Origin: Cyrtodaria siliqua
Taxonomy: Eukaryota > Mollusca > Bivalvia > Adapedonta > Hiatellidae
Assembly: GCA_037043455.1 (NCBI GenBank)
Contig: JAWPHD010011044.1
Location: 23,427-87,426 of the forward strand
Length of the DNA stretch: 64,000 bases
Direction: 5' to 3'
Part shown: positions 35,378-46,520 of the stretch, in pieces
How positions within the stretch are numbered: the first letter of the stretch is position 1
How the letters are laid out: every line of letters begins with the position of its first letter
Position numbers and translations under genes: made by a program
The notes under the pieces: model-generated
The model's input: the letters and a program-made list of their open reading frames with translations, nothing else
Told to the model about the DNA's origin: nothing
Databases searched by the model: none

Positions 35378-35905
35378 ATGTAGTATATTAAAGTGATACA
35401 TGTACATAACATCTATGTTTAGTAGTATTGTGATACGGATCCATCCGACGTATGTAGTATATTAAAGTGATACATGTACATAACATCTATGTTTAGTAGT
35501 ATTGTGATACGGATCCATACGACGTATGTAGTATATTAAAGTGATACATGTACATAAACCTGTGTCTAGTAGTATAGTGATACGGATCCATACGACGTAT
35601 GTAGTATAATGTAGTATAGCAAAGTGATGCATGTACATAAATCTATGTTTAGTAGTATAGTGATACGGATCCATACGACGTATGTAGTATAATGTAGTAT
35701 AGCAAAGTGATGCATGTACATAAATCTATGTTTAGTAGTATAGTGATACGGATCCATACGACGTATGTAGTATATTAAAGTGATACATGTACATAAATCT
35801 GTGTCAAGTAGTATAGTGATACGGATCCATACGACGTATGTAGTATAGTAAAGTGATACATGTACATAAATATATGTTTAGTAGTATAGTGATACGGATT
35901 CAGAA
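35378..35905. repeat. 73-83-bp tandem repeat, about seven units
   Basis: TGATACGGATCCAT followed by CGACGTATGTAGTATA recurs at 35431, 35505, 35578, 35661 and onward. Two units carry a 10-bp internal duplication (GTAGTATAATGTAGTATAGC), explaining the 83-bp spacing. Confidence 0.9.
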
Positions 35906-36063
35906 ACCCTTTTAGGTGTGGGTTTTGTATTCCATTATAGGAAAATTAAGGTATATACTACTGATAGGTGTATAAAAAAAAATATATCACACTGTATATT
36001 TGTAAGAAAACACATTTTCAATGGAATTGGTAATGGTCTTTTTGGATCAACTAACTCAACACA

Positions 36064-36290
36064 TGTGGTTTTGAAGTAGAATACTGCTTAAGCCGATGCT
36101 AGGGGCGTGAGAGATGCTGCATATTATATTACTTCTCATGAATACTGAAAAAGTGATCGCTTGGAAACAAAACTACTAAAAAGAGAGAAAATTAGCAGAC
36201 TATTTATTGTGTCTGTTCATGAGAGATAATGTGCAACACCGCTCACGCCCTCTAGCACCGGTTTAAGCGGTATTCTACTTTAAAGCCACA
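36064..36290. mobile_element. Foldback MITE candidate, 227 bp
   Basis: The arm TGTGGTTTTGAAGTAGAAT...GGGGCGTGAG (from 36064) is inverted at the right end as CTCACGCCC...ATTCTACTTTAAAGCCACA (to 36290). Arms are about 80 bp with roughly 80% identity around a short non-coding centre. Confidence 0.75.
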
Positions 36291-37789
36291 AAGTCATCAC
36301 CTAGTTTTACCTTGTGGTTCAATGTTCAACCTTACGTTATACTATATAATATTTATATCTCCAATATAGTTAATGTAATCGGTCATTAATGACTGACATG
36401 AATTATCTACTTACTCAATCATAGTCGTTTGATAAATATCTTTCGCCGCAGATACAACAAGAGTACAAACAAAGATGGCGTTCTCCACCAATGCTGTTTG
36501 GTAAAATAAAATACATTAAATAAATTCTCGTTAAATTACCCATCTCAACCAATCCCGCCAATACGAATGCTATGCGATCCCTTCCCACAAGCTGGCAAAC
36601 GTGTCATTTGATGCACCAACATTCCAGTTCAAGCTGAATATCATGCATGCTCTTCATAAGTTTGACTACAGTGCGAAAGGACTGATTTACCTGACAAATA
36701 GAAACCTACACACTTATGCCACTTTAGGAAGTTTAAACATAAAATGTCTATACCCATGATACCTAACGCTTTACATATAATAACGCGCATATAAAAAGAA
36801 CACACACTACATCATCTCGAGCGTACACTAGATTTCCATGGAATCCTCGCGGAATCATTTCTAGGCGTGCTTCGGTCTGGTTTATCATTGGACTACCGTC
36901 TTCTCTCTATCCCTTTCCTTATATTTGGGCAGCACTGTGAGATTGTGGCCGTCGGAGTTATAAATTAAACAACACTTGCTTCTGGGTTTTGTTAAGGGTA
37001 GAATCAATTGTACGGTATATACCTTAAACAATAAAAAACAAATATTTAATATACACTGATATCCCACGCGACGGTATTTTATCATTTTAAGCATAATATC
37101 TCTATATACAAACAATGTGTTACCAGACTCGGAAGTAGAGATGCTAGTAGATACCATTCTCACGAATTACAATTGCCTTTCTGTCACTCACGTGAACGAC
37201 CAAGATACCTTCATGGGTATGAACTAGGTGTTGTACGTCTTCAGAAGGAGAAGTGCGGAGAATTGATTAGTTTGGCGGGAATTGGTGTTAGCAACCACCA
37301 TGCAATATAATCGCTCAAATACTCGATCACTCATGACGGTCAATATATCACAAGCCAGTAAACGTAAACATTGGAACAGACTATAAATACTACTAGTACA
37401 TTAGGTTTGTATCCACCAATAATAAAACACTTCATACTGCAATACATAATAAATTTAATTTGATGCGTTAATGTCTAATAACTCGAACAGAACAATTATA
37501 AGCTTATCAAAATATGTTTATTATGCATTTAAACTTCGAAATGAAATGCAAGTTTAAATTTCTTTACTACATTTCAACCTTTTCTCCATTTAAGAAATAA
37601 AAAAAGCTATAACGCTTCTCTGTAAACTTTAATGTAGATTCTGTATGCCATGTTTTTGATGTTCTCACTGTATTGAATATGTATTGTGTGTAGGCTATAA
37701 ACGTTGTACTGAATGTTTAATGCTGAATAAAGTTAATATATATATATATAATACAAGTCCTGGATCACACTTACTTTACAAATTGAGAA
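36291..37789. other. Intron sequence without recognisable gene
   Basis: About 36351-36375 is the inverse of the CATTAACTATATTGGAGATA motif at 1769. A TATATATATATA run sits at 37737. No exon or transposon protein is recognised. Confidence 0.5.
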
Positions 37790-40700
37790 GATCACACTAT
37801 GTGTGTCTAACACCTCGATCCCACTATGTGTGGCTTACACCTCGACCCCACTATGTGTGACTAACACCTCCATCACAACCTGTATGGCTAACACGTCGTT
37901 CACACTATGTGTGTCTAACACCTCGATCCCACTATGTGTGGCTTACACCTCGATCACACTATGTGTGACTAACACCTCCATCACAACCTGTATGGCTAAC
38001 ACGTCGTTCACACTATGTGTGTCTAACACCTCGATCCCACTATGTGTGGCTTACACCTCGATCACACTATGTGTGACTAACACCTCCATCACAACCTGTA
38101 TGGCTAACACGTCGTTCACACTATGTGTGTCTAACACCTCGATCCCACTATGTGTGGCTTACACCTCGATCACACTATGTGTGACTAACACCTCCATCAC
38201 AACCTGTATGGCTAACACGTCGTTCACACTATGTGTGTCTAACACCTCCATCACAACCTGTATGGCTAACACGTCGTTCACACTATGTGTGACTAACACC
38301 TCGATCCCACTATGTGTGGCTTACACCTCGATCACACTATGTGTGACTAACACCTCCATCACAACCTGTATGGCTAACACGTCGTTCACACTATGTGTGT
38401 CTAACACCTCCATCACAACCTGTATGGCTAACACGTCGTTCACACTATGTGTGACTAACACCTCCATCACAACCTGTATGGCTAACACGTCGTTCACACT
38501 ATGTGTGACTAACAGCTCGATCACACCATGTGTGACTAACAGCTCGATCACACTATGTGTGACTAACAGCTCCATCACACCATGTGTGTCTAACACCTCG
38601 ATCACACCATGTGTGACTAACAGCTCGATCACACTATGTGTGACTAACAGCTCCATCACACCATGTGTGACTAACAGCTCGATCACACTATGTGTGACTA
38701 ACAGCTCCATCACACCATGTGTGTCTAACACCTCGATCACACCATGTGTGTCTAACACCTCGATCACACCATGTGTGACTAACAGCTCGATCACACTATG
38801 TGTGACTAACAGCTCGATCACACTATGTGTGACTAACAGCTCCATCACACCATGTGTGTCTAACACCTCGATCACACCATGTGTGACTAACAGCTCGATC
38901 ACACTATGTGTGACAAACACCTCGATCAAACCATGTGCGGCTAACACGTCCATTACACCATGTGGGACTAACATCTCCGTGTGGCTAACACCTCGATCAC
39001 TCCATGTGTGGCTAACTCCTCGATCACAACATGTGTGACTAACACCTTTATCACACCATGTGTGGCTAACAACTCGATCACACTTTGTGTGTCTAACACC
39101 TCCATCAAACTCTTGTATGGCTAACACCTCCATCCCAATATGTGCGGCTAACACCACCACCACACTATGTGCGGCTAACACCTCGATCACACTATGTGTG
39201 GCAAACACCTCCGTCACACCATGTGTGACTAACACCGAGAGTGTGGATAACACCTCCATCACCCTATGTGTGGCTAACACCTCCATCATACCATATGTGG
39301 TTAACAACTCGATCCCACCACCTCGATCACACTATGTGTGTCTGACACCTCCATCACACCATGTGTGTCTGACACCTCCATCACACCATGTGTATCTGAC
39401 ACCTCCATCACACCATGTGTGTCTGACACCTCCATCACACCATGTGTGACTAACACCTCGATCACACCATGTATGTTTAACACCTCAATCACACTATGTA
39501 TGCCTAACGCCTCAGTCACACTATGTGTGGCTAACACCTACATCCCACTTTGTGTGTCTAACTACTCGATCACACGTTGTGTGTCTAACACCGACAACAC
39601 ACTATGTGCGGCTAACACCTCCATCACACCATGTGTGGCTAACACCGAGAGTGTCGCTAACACCTCCATCAAACTATGTGTGGCTAACACCTCAATCACA
39701 CCATGTGTGGCTAACAACTCGATCCCACCAATTATGTCACAATATGTGTGGCTAACACCTCGATTACACTATGTGTGACTAACACCTCGATCACACCAAA
39801 TGTGGCTAACACCTCGATCACACCATGTGTGGCTAACACCTCCATCACACTATGTGTGTTTAACACCTCGATCGAGCTTTGTTTGTCTAACACATTCATC
39901 ACGCTATGTGTGGTTAACATCTCCATCACGCCATGTGTGTCTAACACCTCGAACACACCATGTGTGTATAACACTTCCATCATAACATGTGAGTCTAAGA
40001 CCTCGATAACACCATGCGTGGCTAACACCTCCATCACACTATGTGTGTCTAAGATCTTCATCACACCATGTGTGGCTAACATCTCCATCACACCATTTGT
40101 GGCTAACACCTCGAACACACCATGTGTGTATAACACTTCCATCACACCATATGTGACTAACATCTTCATCACACCATGTGTGGCTAACACCTCCATCACA
40201 TCATTTGTGGCTATCACCTCGATAGCACTTCCATCACACTATGTGTGTCTAACATCTTCATCACACCATGTGTGGCTAACACCTCCATCACACCATTTGT
40301 GTCTAACACCTCGAACACACCATGTGTGTATAACACTTCCATCACATCATATGTGTCTAACACCTCGATCACACCATGCGTGGCTAACACCTCCATCACA
40401 CTATGTGTGTCTAACATCTTCATCACACCATGTGTGGCTAACACATCCATCACACCATTTGTGGCCAAAACCTCCATCACACCAGGTGTGTCTAACACCT
40501 CCATCACACCATGTATGTATAACACCGCCATCACACCATGTGTGGCTAACACCTCTATCACACCATTTGTGGCTAAAACCTCCATCACACCAGGTGTGTC
40601 TAACAACTCCATCACTCCATGTGTGGCTAACACATGGATCACACCGTGCGTGTCTAACACCTCGATCACCCTGCGTGTGGCTAACACCTCGATCACCCGT

Positions 40701-41345
40701 GTGTGGCTAACACCTCGATCACACGGTGTGTGTCCAACACCTCGATCACACAGTGTGCAGCTAACACCTCCATCACACCGTGTGTGTCTAACGCCTCCAC
40801 CACACAGTGTGTGTCTAACACCTCGATCACACCAAGTGTGTCTAACACCTCCATCACACCGTGTCTAACACATCGATCACACCGTGTGTGGCTAACACCT
40901 CGATCACACCGTGTGTGGCTAACACCTCGATACCACCATGTTTTGCTAACACCTCGATCACACCAAGTGTGGTTAACACCTCCATCCCACCATGTATGTC
41001 TAACACCTCGATTACACCATGTGTGGCTAACACATCGATCACACTATGTGTGTCTAACACCTCGATCACACTATGTGTGACTAACACCTCCATCCCACTA
41101 TGTGTGACTTACACCTCGATCCTAGCTCGATATGTAGCTAACACCTTGATCAAACTATGTGTGACTTACACATTGATCACACTATGTGTGTCTAACACCT
41201 CGATCCCACTATGTGTGACTTACACCTTGATCCCACTATGTGTGGCTAACACCTCGATCCCACTATGTGTGGCTTACACCTTCATCACATTAGGTGTGGC
41301 TAACACCTCCACCACACTATGTGTGGCTAATAGCCATATAGCATT
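37790..41345. repeat. Second 27-bp minisatellite, about 3.5 kb
   Basis: About 130 units of 27 bp, typically CTAACACCTCGATCACACCA followed by TGTGTGG. Variants (ACCTCC, AGCTCG, CTATGTG) are arranged in higher-order blocks, for example near-identical 108-bp repeats at about 37855-38300. The plus strand stays open for 411 codons of NTSITPCVA-type nine-residue repeats and the minus strand for 328 codons. The array lies between the first and second discoidin exons and is therefore intronic. Confidence 0.95.
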
Positions 41346-41539
41346 GTCTTACAGCTAGCAAAATGTTTATGATTCCGAACGTCGCCGAGTTTGTACGAAT
41401 GATTCAAAACATACTAAATGGAACAACACGTAAATGTCTTAACGTTTAGTCCGCTCATCTACGGAAAATACACTAATGCATATTTAAAACACCAGAACTA
41501 AGAATCTGTTGATAGATTTTGATTTTCTTTGTTTTACAG

Positions 41540-41692
41540 GCACGTTTTAACATCCCCAAGACTGTAAAAGCGATCGCGATACAGGGACGAAGCCGTTCCC
41601 TGTCATCGCAATACGTCACAGAGTTCACTGTCAGCTACAGTGCAGACTGTATTAATTTCCAAGATATTTCCCAGGCCGATGGTGCAGCAATG
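41540..41692 (+). CDS. Host gene exon: discoidin domain, part 2
   Basis: Flanked by TTTTCTTTGTTTTACAG and ATG|GTAACT, 153 nt, phase 0 at both ends. It encodes ARFNIPKTVKAIAIQGRSRS followed by QYVTEFTVSYSADCINF, the central strands of the F5/8 C domain (compare the family pattern V-x-x-I-x-T-Q-G-R and Q-Y-V-x-x-[FY]-x-V-x-Y-S). The long pyrimidine tract before the acceptor supports the start. Confidence 0.88.
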
Positions 41693-42339
41693 GTAACTTG
41701 ATTCTTATAGACATATATTTGTATAAATACATATTATAAAATAGTCGCCCACGTTAATACATCAATACTCAACACTACTTGATATGTTAGTAGTTATTGT
41801 GTCACACAAACAAAACAAGAGGATAAAATGGCCATGAATCGCTCACATGATGACTATCCATTTGAAACAGTAACAGCTAAAATGGGTGCGATACACACGT
41901 TTGGTAAATTAGGAGAATATATTTTTTACATTAGAAGTCTGTAAAACTGAGACCCGTAGGGCAGGGCCCAATGTAGCTCACCATTCAAACGAACTTGGTA
42001 AAGTACCATAAGATATGGTACATGTAAAATATAATACCTCTAGCAGTTGTAGTTTCAAAGAAGATGATTTTCTATAAGGTTTTCCTATATAACTTTGAAC
42101 AAATTCATTATAGGATCGTAACTGCATGTTATATATAATAGCTCTACGCCGAATGGTTTAGAGAAGATGTGTTAGGCTTTTCCTATATAGAAGTTTATAT
42201 AAAATATGTTACCCTTGTAGTCGGGCCAAATTGTAATCCAAGGTCACCATTTTTTTCCCTTATATTCTTGATCTAGAACCGTTGCAAAGCTATAAGTGAA
42301 AACAAAGTTGTGACCCATAATAAGTACAGACAAATCAAC
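41693..42339. other. Intron sequence with dispersed repeat
   Basis: The segment from about 41940 (ACCCGTAGGGCAGGGCCCAA) to 42240, with internal TTTCCTATATA words at 42084 and 42180, reads like a degenerate dispersed repeat. No coding signal is seen. Confidence 0.45.
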
Positions 42340-43396
42340 TAAAAATAAGTATAAAAGTCAAACAGGAAATGCAGCTTTCACAGAACACAGTCAACCCCAA
42401 AACACGCAAAAAGACAAACATAAATGGCAATGTTAATAAGAAATAAAGGCATATGACGTCACAACCACAAACAATGTTGACAATAGGGCTACCGCCTTGG
42501 AACGGTCAGTGGCAAAAAAGGCCGCCGTGGGTTTAAACCAAGTTCTAGGGTGCATCAAAACTCACACTTACCCTACTGTCATCCCAATAAAACGGGACAG
42601 TGTAAATAAAGAAATCCCGCCAAGAACTATTCTCTAACCAACAAGGCAGCATTAGTAGGCAATATAAGTAAAACACAAAGATGATTATGTATGTATAAAA
42701 TACAAAAAAAAAACAATAGCCTAGAAAGCCACAAAGAAGGTACTGAATGACTTGTCAGAAGCCAGAGCAACATGAGAATGAACCATTGAGGGCACGACAA
42801 AACAAGATTGCAAACATCAAACGTCACCGTCCTTTTGGGCTTTAGGTAGACGTCATCATCTGTTCGGTCATCGAACAATTAAAGGGGAAAGCATAATGGC
42901 AAACTGTAAATGGGTCCACCACCAAGCATAAAGTGAGTTGCAAAATGATAGGGTCATAACCTCTTTTGATAATCCTTTTAACAAGTTTAACAGAGATAGT
43001 ATGAAAGTGATCATGACCAAGGATCTTACGAAGTTTATTAATCTCATCACCATAGAAGTCAGGTTGTGGTAGTCCTTGTCGCAGGAGAGTTCTTAAATTA
43101 CTTTTATATTTGGAAAGAAGATCAGGGTTACGATAATAACATTTTGCAAAGATTTTACGAAGTTTATGGTAACGGCAGCCCTGATGGAGTAGCTTTTTAG
43201 TTATACAAAGATTACGAATATTGAAGTCCTCAACTCGAGTACAAGCTCTGTTAAAACGAATAAGTTGAGACACATAGACCCCATAAGAAGTTGCTCGGGG
43301 AACATCCCCATCTAAATGGATATACTTAACAATATCAAACTTAAAATCATCTCTCTTGTCATAGATTTTGCTAATTATTTCACCATTTTCAATAGA
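42340..43396 (-). mobile_element. 5'-truncated Penelope-like copy, 3' part
   Basis: On the minus strand, 43396 down to about 42845 encodes the reverse transcriptase C-terminus (SQLIRFNRACTRVEDFNIRN to the end). It is followed by the terminal repeat down to about 42340. The copy continues at 44490-44745 on the far side of a LINE insertion. At the position where the reference copy has TAG (14487) this copy keeps a sense codon (Glu), which confirms the lesion there. Confidence 0.82.
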
Positions 43397-43732
43397 TAGA
43401 TAGATAGATATTCTTTATTACCTCCAAGTGTGGAGAGACATACATATAATATATACAGATGTGGCATGAAATGTGAAAATATGGTTAAACAAATGCATGT
43501 GAAAGACAAAATTATTATGAACATGAACAAACAATATACATATATGGATCAGTATTACGTTTTTAAATAAAACTATAATACAAATGTATTAGAAATGAGA
43601 ACTGCCACAAGAATATACAAGAGTATATATGGGGAACTATAGTGTTCACAATTCTTACAAACTCTATATTAAGCAATTTTCTATATTATAATAACATTTA
43701 TTAAAATGATAATTGGATTTTAGTTGCAGAGT

Positions 43733-43766
<34 letters not shown>

Positions 43767-44459
43767 TAAAAGCTTATCGAAACGAAAAGTAAGCATTTCT
43801 TTAATGGAACGTTAACTATAAATACATTAATATACATACTAAATATTTAGGCTTTGCACATGAAGTGAAGCTGTCAATTTTCTATAATATAATAACATTT
43901 ATTAAAATGATAATTGGATTTTAGTTACAGAGTCCATGTTTAGTAAAAGCTTATCGAAACGAAAAGTAAGCATTTCTTTAATGGAACGTTAACTATAAAT
44001 GCAATAATATACATACTAAATATTTAGGACTTTGCACATGAAGTGAAGCTGTCGTAGAATCATTTTGTAGCTTGCGACTCTTTTGCAATCAGTCATGTTA
44101 AAAGTAGGCAAGCCACCTAGTAATTCTAGCAGTTGACATCCTGGCCTTAATTTGCAGAATGTGTCAAAATCAGAGCCTAGAATGTCATGTAACTTGCACC
44201 ACATATTGTGACGAATTACATCATTTTTTGTACAAAACATAGCTAGATGCGTTTCTATAGTAGATGTTTCCGTTTTGCACAGTGGTAAGCTGAAACGAGA
44301 ACATTCTACTTATTAAAGATACAGCAGTATTACAGAAGTGCATGTGATCTCTGTATAATTGACTGAATTTCCACAAGGTGCACGGAATATATTCATTGTG
44401 AATTCTGCTGAATTCTTGAAAGCTAGTGTCACACACTTGTTTATTTTTGAAGTTAAAAT
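43397..44459 (-). mobile_element. 5'-truncated LINE inserted in the Penelope-like copy
   Basis: The insertion is flanked by a direct duplication of about 30 bp (containing GCTAATTATTTCACCATTTT) at 43366-43396 and 44460-44490. On the minus strand it ends in AATAAAGAATATCTATCTAT, a polyadenylation-like word plus TATC tail typical of non-LTR elements. The interior encodes the C-terminal end of a LINE ORF2, with a PLCKTETSTIETHLAMFC zinc-knuckle-like segment near 44270 and MWCKLHDILGSDF near 44195. It lacks the reverse transcriptase domain, so it is 5' truncated. Confidence 0.8.
43672..44050. repeat. 205-bp tandem duplication with poly(T) in the LINE 3' region
   Basis: AACATTTATTAAAATGATAA and the following approximately 170 bp occur at about 43690 and 43895. 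The first copy holds a run of about 26 T at 43736-43764 that the second lacks. Confidence 0.85.
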
Positions 44460-44489
44460 TTTTGCTAATTATTTCACCATTTTCAATAG

Positions 44490-44745
44490 AGCGATGTATA
44501 TCGAGAATAAAAGCGTCAATATCAGAAATATTAGCTTTGTTAAGTTGAAGTTCTTTAGGATATATATTATTAACCAAAGTAGAACAGAAAGGGTTGTCAA
44601 TGTTCAATATGTCATCCAGACCGAGAGGTGTCATTTAAAGGCTTCGATAACATCTGCCTGGGTATCTGATGAAAGACTCATGAAATCTCTTTCATAGCAA
44701 TATAAAAACAAATCTGTGACAAGGGGTGTACAGTTCGTACCCAGA
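44490..44745 (-). mobile_element. Penelope-like copy, 5' part
   Basis: Continuation of the copy at 42340-43396. On the minus strand it encodes the region around the YLDDI motif, partly degraded (SRYLDD appears as PLGLDDILNIDNPF), and LQLNKANISDIDAF. It ends at GTACAGTTCGTACCCA (44744), which corresponds to the GIPMG motif, so the copy is truncated there. Confidence 0.75.
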
Positions 44746-44919
44746 CATCATAAAATAGAGGCATATATGCTTTGTTTTGAAATAATTTTTTACATTTGCG
44801 ATTGTGATATGGCATAAATAGTTTTTAATGAAATTATATAATTTTGTATTAGGACTCAGCTGGGAGTAAAAGTAAATGGTTATGTTTACAAGTGCGTTAC
44901 TACTGTCTCGCCGCAGAGC

Positions 44920-45245
44920 TAGCTTTTATGACGATATCGGTAGAGCGCCCGCTTTCCGAATTCGAACTCCGCTGAGTGTCCCAAAATCTCCTCGTCCATT
45001 TACATTGGTGCCGTGACCAGGATATTTACTGTTGTAGGCTATCTAGGGCTCTGGGTTGCGAGATATTTGTAGGGTGACATATATCTTCACCCTACAAATA
45101 TCAAGTTAAAGGATCGAGGTATGTTGTAGGATATAAGTAAATAGATAGTTTTATAAGCTAGCTTCTATGGCAATATCGGTAGAGCGCCCGCTTCACATGC
45201 AATCATTCCGAGCTCAAACCCCGCTGAGTGTCCCAAATTTTCCCC
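44920..45245 (+). repeat. Two tRNA-like sequences (SINE heads)
   Basis: ATATCGGTAGAGCGCCCGCTT occurs near 44935 and 45171, each time followed by a B-box-like AATTCGAACTCCGC or GAGCTCAAACCCCGC and by CTGAGTGTCCCAAA. This is the layout of a tRNA-derived SINE with pol III A and B boxes. A hairpin (GATATTTGTAGGGTGA with its inverse) lies at 45062-45102. Confidence 0.6.
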
Positions 45246-45296
45246 ATCCGTTTACAATTTAATAAAGTTATAAATCAGTGTTTAGTTAAATTTAGC

Positions 45297-45500
45297 GGCC
45301 TATATAGCTCGGTAGATAAGGACTACAGCCCTCGGCCCCGCGTGGGTTCGCTCCCTGCCTCGGTCCCGCGTGGGTTCTCTCCCTGCCTAGGCCCCGCGTG
45401 GGTTCGCTCCCTGGCCTCGGTTCCGCGTGGGTTCGCTCCCTGCCCTCGGCCCCGCGTGGGTTCGCTCCCTGCACTCGCCATCGCGTGGGATCGCTCCATT
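45297..45500 (+). repeat. tRNA-like head followed by 28-bp B-box-like array
   Basis: TATAGCTCGGTAGA (A-box-like) at 45302 is followed by six units of about 28 bp centred on CGCGTGGGTTCGCTCCCTG. Units begin at 45341, 45369, 45397, 45426, 45454 and 45484. GGGTTCGCTCCC is a good B-box/T-arm word, so the array multiplies a pol III internal promoter element. Confidence 0.75.
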
Positions 45501-45681
45501 CTTTATCTCATCTCCCTCTGAGGTTGATGTTCCATTGTCACTTAATATGATGTGTTAACGGGACGTAAAACCCATTTCTTGTTTATGTTGTTATGAGCCA
45601 AACTATTAAACAGTTGTTTCATAGATGTAATAGGAGATATACACAGTCAATGACAGTAAATGTTTCGTTTTTTTCTTTCAG

Positions 45682-45819
45682 AAGTTTATCGGCAATTCGG
45701 ACTTGAACACCATTGAAACACGGATGCTACCGACCATCGTTACTGCTCTCTGTGTGAGATTACACCCAACCCAGTGGAATGGGCATATCTCACTCCGCTG
45801 GGATATCATTGGCTGCTAA
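45682..45819 (+). CDS. Host gene last exon: discoidin domain, part 3, with stop
   Basis: It follows a TTTTTTTCTTTCAG acceptor, starts in phase 0 and ends with TAA at 45817-45819. It encodes KFIGNSDLNTIETRML, then VRLHPTQWNGHISLRWDIIGC, an excellent match to the end of the F5/8 type C domain (G-N-x-D-x-N-T, V-R-x-x-P-x-x-W-x-G-x-I-x-L-R, final Gly-Cys). The last Cys would pair with the first Cys of the domain in exon 33203-33393. The protein ends right after the domain, so discoidin is C-terminal and there is no membrane anchor. Confidence 0.92.
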   Translation, partial: KFIGNSDLNTIETRMLPTIVTALCVRLHPTQWNGHISLRWDIIGC

Positions 45820-45991
45820 TTACAACTACGTGTACCCATCGTGTGAGAGTGCAGCTTTGTTTTCAGTCACAGTATAGAAAATTTCATGATGGCGGATTTA
45901 CACGACCTTGAGACGTGAGTGTCGTACACGTTTAGCTGCTGTTTCTATAGTTTGCCTTTTAAAACATGTCACCCTTTCACAGTGGCAAACA

Positions 45992-45997
45992 AATAAA
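45992..45997 (+). promoter_or_regulatory. Possible polyadenylation signal
   Basis: AATAAA lies 173 bp after the stop codon of the discoidin gene, a plausible 3' UTR distance. No other evidence supports it. Confidence 0.35.
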
Positions 45998-46269
45998 TAT
46001 CCTTTTGGAATGTATGCCTCGACTAACCTACTTAGTCGTGTCCATTATATAAGTATGGGCAGGAAGATGGTGTTTCTCCGTTGTCTAAATCCAGATGACG
46101 GATTTGTGAATGAAAACTGAGACTGTAAAACGCTACAATGTCTCACAAACCGACAACGTAGAGGTAACGCGTACATCAATTAAAAAGAACCTTGTTTAAT
46201 TACTCTAACTTTGCATTTCAATAACATTCGTTTAACATTGTCTTAACTTTTTTAATTCGTGATATTATG

Positions 46270-46520
46270 CGCTTTGTAAAAAAGAAAAAAATGGGTCCTA
46301 TAGAATTCACAGAACCCAATCGCAATGGCACCGTATGTCCGCACTGTATCACAAACAAACAGCAAATTAAATGTACAATGCAAAAGATAATACACAACTC
46401 AACGAGTAGTGAAGACAGGGTTACCGACTTGGAACGGGCAGTATGCAATAAGGCCTACTGGTTGGCTTAAATCGATGTTATGCGTACACAACCGCGCTAT
46501 TATTCTGTATTCAGCGGCGC
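46270..46520 (-). mobile_element. Terminal-repeat fragment of a second Penelope-like subfamily
   Basis: This is homologous to 52275-52500 (shared GGGTTACCGAC.TGGAACGG, AATAAGGCCTACTGGTT). It is more distantly related to the main terminal repeat (GGGCTACCGCCTTGGAACGG, AGGCCACTGGGGGTTTAAAC). Orientation is minus relative to the reference element. Confidence 0.65.

Noticed and set aside
37803..39038. 411-codon plus-strand frame of NTSITPCVA repeats as a mucin-like or silk-like protein
   Set aside because: Same reason: a 27-bp array, with an almost equally long frame on the opposite strand. The discoidin domain would be destroyed if the array were exonic.
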